62,260 bases of DNA from Streptomyces bambusae (GCF_019400985.1 NZ_WTFF01000008.1:1-62260); one strand, 5' to 3'. Shown: positions 24,681 through 33,396, counted from the stretch's first letter. Numbers and translations are program-made. The notes: generated by a model not told the origin, from the sequence alone.

Positions 24681-26059
24681 GCGGCGGGGCCCGGCACACA
24701 GTGCCGGTCGACGTCCACCTCATTCTGCGGCGCGAGGGTGAGAGCGGCCCGGAGGTGCTGCTGTCGCGCCGGGCCGGACCCGTGTATGCGTCGGGCCTGT
24801 GGCATCTCCCGTCCGGGCACCTCGATCCCGACGAGAACATGGTCGAGGCCGTGATCCGGGAGGCTCGCGAGGAGACGGGCGTGCTGATCACGGCGGAGGA
24901 CGTGACCGCGGCCGTCACCGTCCACCACCGCCCACCGACGGGCTCCCGTTCCCGCGTAGGTGTCTTCTTCGAGGTGCGCCAGTGGGCTGGTCGGCCTCGG
25001 ATCATGGAGCCGGACCGGTGCGACGGCATGGGCTGGTACCCACTGGACGCCCTCCCCGACCCGATGGTGGCGTACTGCCGGGCCGGACTGGACGCCTACC
25101 GCGCAGGTCTGCCCGCCGCCGTGCACTTCCAGCAGCCCGGCGACGCCATCGAACACGATCAGCAGGGCCGCGACCGTACCCGCCTCCTGGCCGGACCGCC
25201 CGTCGATGGGGTGGAGCTGCCGTACCGGCTGCGGATGTTCGCAGAGCAGGCCATCGGCACGATCAGCGGGGCAACAGAGGTGTCCTGGGTGCGCACCGGC
25301 AGCCGGGTGTGGCGGCTCACCGGGCCAGGTGGCGGGACCTGGTATCTGAAGCGGCATCGCGGGGCGAAGTTCCATGGCCGGGAAGTGGTCGCGTACCGGT
25401 CGTGGGTGCCTAGGCTCGGGCCGCGGGCTCCCCGTCTCGTCGCGGCCGACACCGACACGCAGGCCGTCATCGTCACCGCGCTGCCCGGGCGCCCGCTGCA
25501 CGGCATGGTCCTCGACGCGGTCGAAGAAGCGCGCGTCCAGTACGCCCTGGGCCGCCTCGTCCGTGCCCTGCACGGCAGCGCACCCGAGCGGCCCGCCGAA
25601 GTCGCAACTGCCGCCGCCAAGATCAAGCGCCATCTGGAGAACGCCCGGCCGTACTTGGAGGACGGGGACGAGGACCTGGTCCTCGCCCTGGCTGGCACCT
25701 ACGCGGACTTGCCGAAGCCTGTTCTCGTGCCCACGCACGGGGACCTGCAATACCGCAACGTCCTCATCGGAGACGACGGCAAACCGCTGCTGTTCGACTT
25801 CGAGCGCTCCGAGTACAACACCGCGACCCGGGACATGGTGCGGCTGAGCGACACCTGGAGTGGCCGGCCGGACCTGCGCGGCGCGTTCCTCGACGGCTAC
25901 GGCCGGCCCCTCACCCCTGACGAGGAACTCCGCCTGGACTGCGAAGCCGCCTTCGACGCCGTCTCCGGCATCGCCTACGGCACCCGCCACGGCGACCCCG
26001 AGGTCACCGAACGCGGCCACCGCACCCTGCGCCGCCTCCACACCGTCCACCACCCCTGA
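24677..26059 (+). CDS. Nudix hydrolase fused to APH-type kinase
   Basis: This is a 460-residue protein from GTG 24677 with coupled start. Residues 1-150 are a Nudix domain (DVHLILRR; box GHLDPDENMVEAVIREAR then EETGV at about 47-69). A linker of about 50 residues leads to an aminoglycoside-phosphotransferase-like kinase: WYLKRHRG is the nucleotide lysine strand, HGDLQYRNVLI (about 354) carries the catalytic Asp and Asn, and LLFDFE (about 373) the metal Asp. Both active sites look intact. Such a fusion could couple hydrolysis of a nucleotide conjugate to phosphorylation of the product, or sense one and act on the other. The Nudix half resembles the separate Nudix at 33963-34427. Confidence 0.85.
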   Translation: MSGGARHTVPVDVHLILRREGESGPEVLLSRRAGPVYASGLWHLPSGHLDPDENMVEAVIREAREETGVLITAEDVTAAVTVHHRPPTGSRSRVGVFFEVRQWAGRPRIMEPDRCDGMGWYPLDALPDPMVAYCRAGLDAYRAGLPAAVHFQQPGDAIEHDQQGRDRTRLLAGPPVDGVELPYRLRMFAEQAIGTISGATEVSWVRTGSRVWRLTGPGGGTWYLKRHRGAKFHGREVVAYRSWVPRLGPRAPRLVAADTDTQAVIVTALPGRPLHGMVLDAVEEARVQYALGRLVRALHGSAPERPAEVATAAAKIKRHLENARPYLEDGDEDLVLALAGTYADLPKPVLVPTHGDLQYRNVLIGDDGKPLLFDFERSEYNTATRDMVRLSDTWSGRPDLRGAFLDGYGRPLTPDEELRLDCEAAFDAVSGIAYGTRHGDPEVTERGHRTLRRLHTVHHP

Positions 26060-26097
26060 ACCCCGGCCCCACCAGCCCGCCTGAGGAAGGAACCCCC

Positions 26098-26574
26098 ATG
26101 CTGGAACCTCGCCTTGCGACCCCGGCCGCCGCGGAGATCGCCCGCCTGCGCTCGGACAACATCCTCAGCGAACCCCTCGACGCCACCTGGCTCGCCGCGT
26201 GCGCCGACCAGCTCGCCTTACGCCTCCAGGCCGGCGGTGACGCCCGCGCGTACGTCGTCGACTCCCCCACCGGGACGCTCGCCACTTGCGCCCTGGGGCT
26301 GGTCCACGCCGTCCTACCGGCGCCGAGGTACCCCGAAGGGCTGGCCGTGGTGATCCAGGCCGTCGCCACCGACCCCGCCCACCGGCGCCGCGGCTACGCC
26401 AAGGCCGCGCTCGCCGCGCTCCTCGACCACCTGGAACGCGACGGCGTCACCCTCTACGAGCTGTACGCCAGCGCCGGGTCCGCCCCTCTGTACGAGCAGC
26501 TCGGTTTCGCGGCCGACCCGGCGCTGATGCGGATGACGCGCTTCCCGGCCTCGGCCGAAGGGAGCGCGTCGTGA
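26098..26574 (+). CDS. GNAT-family N-acetyltransferase
   Basis: This is a 158-residue protein from ATG 26098 behind GAGGAAGGA. The acetyl-CoA motif is ATDPAHRRRGYAKAALAALLDHL (residues about 92-114), with the RRRGY pyrophosphate loop, and YASAGSAPLYEQLGF is the typical last strand and helix. Length is normal. Substrate cannot be read from sequence. It ends by overlapping the next Nudix gene (GTGA). Confidence 0.88.
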   Translation: MLEPRLATPAAAEIARLRSDNILSEPLDATWLAACADQLALRLQAGGDARAYVVDSPTGTLATCALGLVHAVLPAPRYPEGLAVVIQAVATDPAHRRRGYAKAALAALLDHLERDGVTLYELYASAGSAPLYEQLGFAADPALMRMTRFPASAEGSAS

Positions 26575-27074
26575 GCAAGCAGTGGCTCCCGCCCGAGGAG
26601 TTCGCCGCGACCCTGCCGAAGGCCACGGTCTTCGGGGCCGTGTTCTTCACCGATCAGGACGACCGGCCCGTCCAGCTGCGCGCCACCTACTCCAGTACCC
26701 ACCCCTGGCAGTGGCCGGGTGGCGTCGCCGAGCCCGGCGAGCGCCCCTGGGAGACCGCCGTACGCGAGTGCCGGGAGGAGACCGGACTCCACGTGCCGGG
26801 ACCGCCGAGGCTGCTGGCCACGGTGTTCGGGCTGCCTGGCAAGGACTGGCCGCTGGCCACGGTCGGGTTCGTCTTCGACGGCGGTCGGCTGTCGTCCGGA
26901 CAGATCGACTCGATCGTGCTGGACCCCGACGAGCACGACCAGGTCCGCGCCCTGACCGTGCCCGAGTGGCGGGACCTGATGCCGGGACGCGACCACGCAC
27001 GGCTCGAGGCCGTCATGGCCGCCCGCCGCGCCGGGATCCCGGCGTACTTCGACACCTGGGACTGGGAGGCCTGA
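26571..27074 (+). CDS. Nudix hydrolase
   Basis: This is a 167-residue single-domain protein from GTG 26571, overlapping the GNAT stop. The Nudix box is GGVAEPGERPWETAVREC followed by REETG (residues about 50-72), complete. The text FDTWDWEA closes the protein. It is one of five Nudix-containing proteins within the operon. Substrate is unknown. It abuts the dipeptidase gene with no gap. Confidence 0.87.
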   Translation: MSKQWLPPEEFAATLPKATVFGAVFFTDQDDRPVQLRATYSSTHPWQWPGGVAEPGERPWETAVRECREETGLHVPGPPRLLATVFGLPGKDWPLATVGFVFDGGRLSSGQIDSIVLDPDEHDQVRALTVPEWRDLMPGRDHARLEAVMAARRAGIPAYFDTWDWEA

Positions 27075-27743
27075 ATGAGCATCGTCTTGATGTCCGACCC
27101 GCGGGTCACCGCGATTCCGGTAGCCGACGACGGCGAGCCGCTCGCCGATGTCCGCGCCGCCGGAGAGCTGCTTCTCGATGACCGCCGCTCCGATCCGGCG
27201 TACGCCTTCGCCCGTCTCCGCGCCGGTGTACTCGACCGGTTGCTCCACGCCCAGTCGCTTCTGCCCGACGGCCTGCGTCTGCTCGTCGTCGAGGGGTTTC
27301 GGCCGCCGGCGTTGCAGCGGCGGTACTTCGAGGAGTACGCGGCCGAGCTGCGTGCCGCCAACGCAGGCTGGACCGCGGAGGAGCTGAGGGCGCAGGCGAG
27401 CCGGTACGTGTCACCGCCGGAGGTCGCCCCGCACAGCGCCGGCGCGGCCGTCGACCTGACCCTGGTCGATGCGGACGGCACCGAGCTGGACATGGGCACC
27501 CGGGTCAACGCCAGCCCGGAGGAGAGCGCGGGTGCCTGCTACACCCTCGCCGACGGCCTCCCCCACCAGGCTCGGCTGCACCGCGCCACCTTGAGCCGTG
27601 CGCTCACGGCCGCAGGGCTCGTCAACTACGGCACGGAGTGGTGGCACTGGTCCTTCGGCGACCGCTACTGGGCCCTGATGACGGGCGAACCGGCGGCCCT
27701 CTACGGGCCCGCCGCCTTCCCGCACGCCGCCGACCGCTCCTGA
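27075..27743 (+). CDS. M15-family D-Ala-D-Ala dipeptidase (VanX-like)
   Basis: This is a 222-residue protein from ATG 27075, directly after the Nudix stop. It contains the VanX/DdpX core: LLVVEGFRPPALQRRYF, zinc ligands in PHSAGAAVDLTLVD (His and Asp), and the catalytic Glu plus third ligand in GTEWWHWSFGDRYWA. All zinc and catalytic residues are present and no signal peptide is seen, so it should act on dipeptides inside the cell, as VanX does. It may recycle or remove D-Ala-D-Ala or cleave a pathway dipeptide. I see no VanH or VanA partner, so glycopeptide resistance is not implied. Confidence 0.86.
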   Translation: MSIVLMSDPRVTAIPVADDGEPLADVRAAGELLLDDRRSDPAYAFARLRAGVLDRLLHAQSLLPDGLRLLVVEGFRPPALQRRYFEEYAAELRAANAGWTAEELRAQASRYVSPPEVAPHSAGAAVDLTLVDADGTELDMGTRVNASPEESAGACYTLADGLPHQARLHRATLSRALTAAGLVNYGTEWWHWSFGDRYWALMTGEPAALYGPAAFPHAADRS

Positions 27744-27771
27744 GCAACCCGACGAAAGCGAGCACGACCAC

Positions 27772-30147
27772 ATGAGCACCACGTACGCCGAGCGCGACTG
27801 GCACGCCCACTACGAGGCCGGCCGGGACTTCCGGCCGCTGACCGACGTCGAGAAGTCCGTCCTGACCGAGCACCTCGCCCTGTCGGACGGGGACGCCCCG
27901 GACGCCAGGGCCTTGGACGTGGCCTGCGGGACCGGCGAACTCGCCCGCTTCCTCGCCACATCGGGGTACCGGGTCGACGCGGTGGACTGGGCAGAGGCCG
28001 CCCTCCAGCGGGCGACAGCGGCGGCTTCGGACGAGATCACGTACCACCAGCTCGACGTCACCGGCGGGGACGTCGCCTCCCTCGACGCTGCCGGCCACGG
28101 CTACCGGGTCATCACCGTGCGGCGGGCCCTGGCGCACCTGCCCGACCGCACCCGCACGGTCGCCGAACTCGCCGCCCTGCTCGACGAGGACGGCACGCTG
28201 TGCGTGATCAGCCCGCACGCCGACCGGCACCCGGCGGAACTGCGCAGGATCTGCCTGGACAACGCCGAGATGGACCTCCTGGCCGACGGCTGGCAGCACA
28301 CCGAGCGCATCGACGCCGGCGACTCCACCATCCTGCTGCTGCGCGGGCCCAAGACCGACGCCGTCGCGTACAGCGAGAAGCGGACGCCGAAGCCGGCCGC
28401 GATGGCCGGCGTCGCGGTCGTCGTCACCAATGACCGCGGGCAGGTCCTGCTCGGCTGGAACCCGTCCCGGGGCATGTGGGAACTCCCCGCGGGGAAGGTC
28501 GAGCCGGGCGAGGCGTTCGAGGCCACGGCGGTACGCGAACTCGCCGAGGAAGCGGGCCTGCACGCTCGGCCGGAGGCCGTACTCCTGCTGGGCACGCTGT
28601 GCGACGCCACCCACGGCTTCACCCGGATCACCGAGGTCGCCCGCATCACCGACCACACCGGCGAACCCACGGCACGGGAGCCCGAGCTGATCAGCCGGTG
28701 GGAGTGGCACTCCCCCTCCGACCTGCGCAGCCTGCCGCAGCCGCTGTTCACCGCCTCCGCTCAGGCGCTGAACGTCGCATGGCCGGGCCTGCTGCCCGAG
28801 GTCCCAGCCGCGCACCACACCCCCCGGCCCGCCGGGGAAGTGCGGCTGACGTTCGCGGAACCGGCCGCCGCCGTACGGCTCCGCGAGCGGCTGGTGCGGG
28901 ACCTGACCGAAGCCGGGTGGACCGACACCCCCGAACTCCAGCGGGCGTTCACGACCGTGCCCCGGCACGCCTTCCTGCCCGAGCAGCCCCTCGCGCGCGC
29001 GTACGCCAACGAGGCCATCGCCACCGTGTTCGACGAGGACACCGGGCAGTCCATGAGTTCGGTGTCCCAGCCGGAGATGCAGGCCCTCATGCTCCGCCAG
29101 GCCGGCCTCCGTCCCGGCCACCGGGTGCTGGAGATCGGCGGGGGCGGCTACAACGCCTGCCTGATCGCCGAGCTCGTCGGACCGTCGGGATCGGTGGTGT
29201 GCGTGGAGATCGACCCGTACGTGCACGCCCGCACCGAGCGGTTCCTGGCCGAGACCGGGTACGCGGACCGGGTCCGGCCCTTCCTGGGCGACGGCGGCCA
29301 CGGAGCCCCCAGCCATCTGCTGCCGGAGAAGGGCTTCGACGCGATCCTGGTCACGGTCGCGGCCAAGGACGTGCCGCGGGCCTGGACTGCTCAGTTGGCC
29401 GAAGGCGGGCACCTGGTGCTGCCGCTGCGGCTCGGCGGATACACCCGCGCCGTCGGGCTGCGGAACCAGGGCGGCACGCTGTACTCGACCGGTATCAGCG
29501 CCTGCGGGTTCGTACCGATGCAGGGTGTCGGCCGGTGGGACGAGACGCCGGTGGCGGTCGGGGAGGCCGGCTACGGGATCTGCTGGGAGGACACCCCGCC
29601 CGCCCCGTTGGACGGGCTCGACCGGGCCATCGCCGCGGGCAGGGTGGAGCTGTGGACCGGGGTGACGGTGCGTGGCGGGGAGTCGTTCGAGGACCTGCAG
29701 CTGTGGCTGGCCTCCTCGCTTCCCGGGTTCTGCCGCATGACGGGCGACCCGGACCGGCCGGGACCGGTGCGACTGCCGAAGAGGGCGGGCGCCGAAGCCA
29801 TCGTCCTCGGCCGATCGCTGGCCTGCCTGATGGTGGAGCGCCGAGAGTGCGATGAGGCCACCGGTGCATCCACGTGGGAGTTCGGGGTGCAGGGCTTCGG
29901 GCCGGACGGCAAGGCCGCCGCGGAGAGCATGGCCGCAGCGGTCCACACCTGGGACCGCGAACTGCGCGGACACGCCGTCCCCGCACTGACCGTCCTGCCG
30001 ACGGGCACAGCCGATGGCGCGCTTCCCGCCGGCGACGTCGTCGAGAAGGCCGACTGCCGCATCGTGGTCAGCTGGCCGGGCCGTGACGGTGCCGCCGACC
30101 GCGGCGTTGGGCAGGACGCGAGGAGCGGAGGGGGCAACGGGCTTTGA
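27772..30147 (+). CDS. Methyltransferase-Nudix-PCMT three-domain fusion
   Basis: This is a 791-residue protein from ATG 27772 after GAAAG. Domain 1 (1-190) is a class I methyltransferase with motif I ALDVACGTGELARFL (47-61). Domain 2 (about 205-345) is Nudix with the complete box GKVEPGEAFEATAVREL then AEEAG (241-262). Domain 3 (about 367-600) is PCMT-type: RAFTTVPRHAFLPE, SMSSVSQPEM (the STISQP position) and VLEIGGGGYNACL (452-464). The last 190 residues (LPGFCRMTG; HTWDRELRG; IVVSWPG) match my memory of the methyltransferase of FxLD-type RiPP systems. No lanthipeptide dehydratase, cyclase or FxLD precursor is nearby. Its stop overlaps a TTG start of a decayed kinase gene. It is probably the last intact gene of the operon. 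Confidence 0.85.
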   Translation: MSTTYAERDWHAHYEAGRDFRPLTDVEKSVLTEHLALSDGDAPDARALDVACGTGELARFLATSGYRVDAVDWAEAALQRATAAASDEITYHQLDVTGGDVASLDAAGHGYRVITVRRALAHLPDRTRTVAELAALLDEDGTLCVISPHADRHPAELRRICLDNAEMDLLADGWQHTERIDAGDSTILLLRGPKTDAVAYSEKRTPKPAAMAGVAVVVTNDRGQVLLGWNPSRGMWELPAGKVEPGEAFEATAVRELAEEAGLHARPEAVLLLGTLCDATHGFTRITEVARITDHTGEPTAREPELISRWEWHSPSDLRSLPQPLFTASAQALNVAWPGLLPEVPAAHHTPRPAGEVRLTFAEPAAAVRLRERLVRDLTEAGWTDTPELQRAFTTVPRHAFLPEQPLARAYANEAIATVFDEDTGQSMSSVSQPEMQALMLRQAGLRPGHRVLEIGGGGYNACLIAELVGPSGSVVCVEIDPYVHARTERFLAETGYADRVRPFLGDGGHGAPSHLLPEKGFDAILVTVAAKDVPRAWTAQLAEGGHLVLPLRLGGYTRAVGLRNQGGTLYSTGISACGFVPMQGVGRWDETPVAVGEAGYGICWEDTPPAPLDGLDRAIAAGRVELWTGVTVRGGESFEDLQLWLASSLPGFCRMTGDPDRPGPVRLPKRAGAEAIVLGRSLACLMVERRECDEATGASTWEFGVQGFGPDGKAAAESMAAAVHTWDRELRGHAVPALTVLPTGTADGALPAGDVVEKADCRIVVSWPGRDGAADRGVGQDARSGGGNGL

Positions 30148-30343
30148 TCACCTGGTTCAACGGGCCGTTCTGCGGCGGGAATCCACGCTGCCTGCGGACT
30201 ACTACGAGGCTGCCGCCGACTGGATGCACGCGGACGGGCGCGTCATAGACACCAGCACCCTGACGCAGACCCTCCGGCAGGCCCTGGTCCCTCACCGAGC
30301 CCCTGCACACCACGCTCACTTCTGTGAAAGCGATCCGCGATGA
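30144..30343 (+). pseudogene. Decayed P-loop kinase (TmrB-like)
   Basis: The TTG at 30144 overlaps the preceding stop and follows GGAGGGGG. It opens LITWFNGPFCGG, the start of a TmrB-like P-loop kinase (compare MIVWLNGTHGAGKTTT in the gene at 34556-35080). One base is lost in the Walker A codons (GGGAATCC instead of GGGAAGTCC) and most of the body is deleted. The other frame carries the family's C-terminal VIDTSTLTQTLRQAL. Overlapping start signals on both sides show that it was once part of the operon. Confidence 0.6.
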
Positions 30344-30606
30344 CCACGACGACCAGGCCCTTCCGCATGGGCACCCGCCCGAGCCCCATGGCCACGGAGC
30401 AGACCGGCCGGGTCGCCCGGGCCTTCCGCTCCCGCTACCCGGACATGGACCTCGACATCCTCAAGATCACCTCCGAGGGCGACGCACACCGTGGCCCGCT
30501 CAGCACGATCGGCGGGAGGGCGCCTTCACCCGCCGCGCCGACGAGCACCTCCTCGACGGCCGGGTGGAGGCCACGATCGCCTGCGCCAAAGACGTGCCCG
30601 GCCCTA
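30340..30606 (+). pseudogene. Hydroxymethylbilane synthase-like (HemC) fragment
   Basis: ATG 30340 overlaps the previous stop (ATGA). The frame RMGTRPSPMATEQTGRVARAF then LDILKITSEGD, with GPLSTIGG, is the N-terminal part of a HemC-type fold. A missing A in GGGA(A)GGGCGCC near 30520 shifts the frame, after which GAFTRRADEHLLDGRVE and ACAKDVPGP continue. It breaks off near 30606 inside the first domain. It is a second, non-housekeeping type of hemC, inactive here. Confidence 0.6.
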
Positions 30607-31162
30607 CGTCCCTCTACCGGCGCTCGCAGCCGGCGGGCCCGTCCTGACGGCCGAGGCCAACCTGCCGGACTCCTGGTGGAGCGACCTGCAAGCCGCGCTC
30701 GCCACCACCGCGACGGTGCCGACCAACCGCCAAGCCGTGCGCCAGCAGTGGATCGACCGCAACTTCACCCGCTTCCTCGGCATCCCCGCGGCTGCAACCG
30801 TCTCCTGGACCACTGGAAACGGTGACCTGCACTGGGGCAACCTCACGGCCGAACCGCTGGTGATCCTCGACTGGGAAGGCTGGGGCCTGGTTCCCACCGG
30901 ATTCGACGTCGGACTCCTGCACGCCTACTCACTGCGCACCCCGGCCACGGCCGCCCGGATCCGAAACACGTTCAGCCACATCCTGGACGCCCCGGACGGC
31001 CGGACCGGCGAACTCATCGCCCTCGCCCAGCTTCTCCAGGTCGCCGCCCGCGGCGGACACCCGGAGCTCGGGCCTCACCTCGCCAGTCGGGCCGGCCACC
31101 TCACCGGCAGCCCCATCCCGCAGTTCCAACCGAGCCCCGGAATCTCGGAAGGCGGGGCCTGA
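30607..31162 (+). pseudogene. APH-type phosphotransferase, N-terminus missing
   Basis: The frame from about 30607 to the stop at 31162 holds the C-terminal two thirds of an aminoglycoside-phosphotransferase-like kinase: GNGDLHWGNLTAEPLVILDWE supplies the catalytic Asp/Asn and the metal Asp, followed by GFDVGLLHAYSL and LIALAQLLQVAARGG. The nucleotide-binding N-lobe is absent and the frame is joined to the HemC-like remnant. There is no start codon with a ribosome site. It is probably a dead remnant of the same operon. Confidence 0.6.
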
Positions 31163-31255
31163 GCACCAGCGCAACACCGGTGCCTCCCCCACCCCGACGG
31201 CAATCCGCGCCGCCGCCGGGGACTCGCCCGCTCCCTCGCACAGAACGGATTCCCC

Positions 31256-32017
31256 ATGACCGCACCGAGCGTCCTCGCGATCTACGGACACCCCGACGAC
31301 GAGTCCCTCGTTGTCGGTGGAGTCCTCGCCCGCCACGCAGCCGCCGGCGCACGCACCGCCGTCGTCACGGCCACCTGGTCCCCCGACAGCCATCGCGCCG
31401 CCGAACTCGCCGACGCCCTCAAAATCCTAGGCGCCGGAGAACCCCGCCTGCTCGGCTACGCCGACCTCCGGGTCCCCGACTCCGCGCCGGGGCAACCCCG
31501 GTTCTGCGACGCCCCGCTCGAGGAATCCGTGGAGCGCGTCGTCTCCCACATCCGCGACTTCCGCCCGGACGTCATCGTCACCCACGACGCCTACGGCTCC
31601 TCCGGACACCCCGACCACAAGCACACCCACCGCGTCGCCCTGCTGGCCGCGCACGCAGCCGGCCTCGACGACCTCTACCCTCAGGCCGGACCCCCGTGGC
31701 AGCCCAGCGCCCTCTACCTCTCGACACACCCACGAACGGCGAGCAGCGCCCTGTCCGATCTGCTGGCCGGTACGGGCAAGCGCCTGCACACCGTGCCCGA
31801 CGACCTCGTCACGGCCACCGTCGACGTCGGCCCCTGGCTGGACCGAAAATGGGCCGCGATCCAGGCACACCGCTCGGAGACGGCACGTGGTCGCTCACTG
31901 CCAGCTCTGCTCAGTGGGCTCCGGACGCGGGAACGCGAGGCGGTGCTGGGAACCGAGTGGTTCATCCGCCACAACCTCAAGTCCTCCCACAACGGCCTCC
32001 ACCAGCTTGCACCCTGA
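31256..32017 (+). CDS. PIG-L family deacetylase
   Basis: This is a 253-residue protein starting at ATG 31256. Zinc-binding motif YGHPDDESL is at about 10-18 and the third histidine region is GHPDHKHTHRVAL. Both match the LmbE/PIG-L fold of N-deacetylases that act on GlcNAc-type sugars, mycothiol precursors or antibiotic intermediates. Length is typical. It follows the pseudogene block after 93 bases, so it may have its own promoter. Substrate cannot be stated. Confidence 0.87.
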   Translation: MTAPSVLAIYGHPDDESLVVGGVLARHAAAGARTAVVTATWSPDSHRAAELADALKILGAGEPRLLGYADLRVPDSAPGQPRFCDAPLEESVERVVSHIRDFRPDVIVTHDAYGSSGHPDHKHTHRVALLAAHAAGLDDLYPQAGPPWQPSALYLSTHPRTASSALSDLLAGTGKRLHTVPDDLVTATVDVGPWLDRKWAAIQAHRSETARGRSLPALLSGLRTREREAVLGTEWFIRHNLKSSHNGLHQLAP

Positions 32018-32077
32018 AGCGAAGCCGCGCCGCCCCAGGCCGCGTGGGCCGCGCACCTCACACCGGAAGGTCACGAC

Positions 32078-32599
32078 ATGGCGATCACCAAACGCAGCGC
32101 ACGAGCGATCTTGCTCGACGGCGAAGACCTCATCCTCATCAAGCGCACGAAACCTGGACAGGAACCGTACTGGGTGACGGTCGGCGGCGGCGTCGAGAGC
32201 ACGGATGCCTCGATCAAGGACGCACTGCACCGCGAAGTGTTCGAGGAGGTCGGCGGGAAGCTGGGCCGGACAGAGCTGGTCTACCTGATCAGCAGTCCCG
32301 CCGACGGCGGGGTGGCCGTCCAGCACATCTTCGCCGCGCGTCTGGATCACATGAACATCGAGGCACGGACGGGCACCGAGTTCACCAGGGCGGACCGCGG
32401 GAAGTACGACATCGTGCGGATCCCCTTCACGGCGGAAGCGATCCGCCAACTCGCCCTGATGCCGACGCAGCTACGCGACTTCATGGCCGACAAACACCGA
32501 GGCGATCACCGCTCTACTGGCTACACAGCTTTGCGCATCCGATCACCGCTGACCCCTCAAGAGGACCCCCGTGACCGAAAAAATGGCTCTTGTGACTGA
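32078..32599 (+). CDS. Nudix hydrolase
   Basis: This is a 173-residue protein from ATG 32078 with GGAAGGT upstream. The Nudix box is GGGVESTDASIKDALHREV then FEEVG, complete. The domain ends near residue 130; the last 40 residues (from about ADKHRGDHRSTG) look random, and the stop lies nine bases before an ISL3 transposase remnant. The original C-terminus may have been replaced when the insertion sequence joined. Confidence 0.82.
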   Translation: MAITKRSARAILLDGEDLILIKRTKPGQEPYWVTVGGGVESTDASIKDALHREVFEEVGGKLGRTELVYLISSPADGGVAVQHIFAARLDHMNIEARTGTEFTRADRGKYDIVRIPFTAEAIRQLALMPTQLRDFMADKHRGDHRSTGYTALRIRSPLTPQEDPRDRKNGSCD

Positions 32600-32607
32600 T
32601 GTGTGGG

Positions 32608-32935
32608 TCATGCTGGAGCGAGTTGGCGTCCCGGCAGTGTCGGGCGTTCGCCGCCGAGGGTGAGCATCACCAGGGCGATGACCGCGTCGGCGGTGCGGAA
32701 GCCGAAGCCCCGGCGGATGATCAGCCTCGTTTGGTGTTGGTGGACTCGATCAGCCCTTTCGACAGCCTCTCGACCAGGGCGTTGACGATGGCCTCGCGTG
32801 GCGGCGGACCCTGCGGCCGAGTTCGACGAACGCCTCGATGCGGCTGCGTTGTGCCCACGACAGCCACCGGTCCAGGCGTCGACGGCCGCGCCGGCGTCCT
32901 GGTCGCCGGCGGGGTCTTCACCACGAGCTGAGCCG
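32608..32935 (-). pseudogene. ISL3-family transposase, C-terminal remnant
   Basis: On the minus strand the text REAIVNALVERLSKGLIEST then NTK, and after a frameshift near 32730 RLIIRRGFGFRTADAVIALV then MLTLGGERPTLPGR and a stop. This is the conserved end of ISL3 transposases (IESTNTK…RLI…FGF…ALIAL…LGG). A second frame change lies upstream. Only about 100 codons remain. Confidence 0.7.
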
Positions 32936-33342
32936 GGCCGCCGGACCCTGCCGGTCGGCGGGCCCGCAGGACCGGCCCGCGGGTGCCCCTGCGGCGCGGC
33001 CGCGGGTGCCCGTCCTTCAGGTGCGCTGGGGCCGACTGTCGGGCCTGGGACGGCGGTAGGCGGGCCTCGCCGTGGCGGGGCCAGGTGTAGGGCGGCTGCG
33101 CGGGTGCGCTCCGGTCAGTCGACGACCTGGGCGACGGTGGCCTCGTCGAGCAGGGACGCGAGCTGCCCCGGCCTGGTGGTCGTCGAGGCGTGAAGGAGTC
33201 CCTCGCGGGCGTGGAGCTGCCCTGTCCAGGTCCTTACCAATTTGTCGGCTACTACCTACACTTGATTCATGACCACCCCAAATACGCACCTATTAGCGGG
33301 AGTTGCGTCGACAACCGCAACGGGTGAGCGGCTGGTGTTCGT
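32936..33342. other. Degenerate region after the ISL3 remnant
   Basis: No intact gene is present. A leftward tail ending at 33116 (GQLHAREGLLHAS…EATVAQVVD) looks like the last 35 codons of a lost gene. From 33225 to 33300 the base composition turns AT-richer. There is a short rightward frame MTTPNTHLLAGVAST from ATG 33270 that runs into the next gene in another frame. Confidence 0.35.
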
Positions 33343-33396
33343 GTGCTGCACACGCGCGGAGGGAAGGTGGCGTGCAAGCCGGGAACTCTGGGCCCG

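Noticed and set aside
27075..27743. Vancomycin-type resistance
   Set aside because: A VanX-like dipeptidase alone does not give it; no VanH, VanA or VanRS genes are seen.
16264..30147. A lanthipeptide (FxLD) precursor or LanB/LanC gene within the operon
   Set aside because: The fusion methyltransferase suggested one, but I found no short frame with an FxLD-like leader and Cys/Ser-rich core, nor any dehydratase or cyclase motif in the window.
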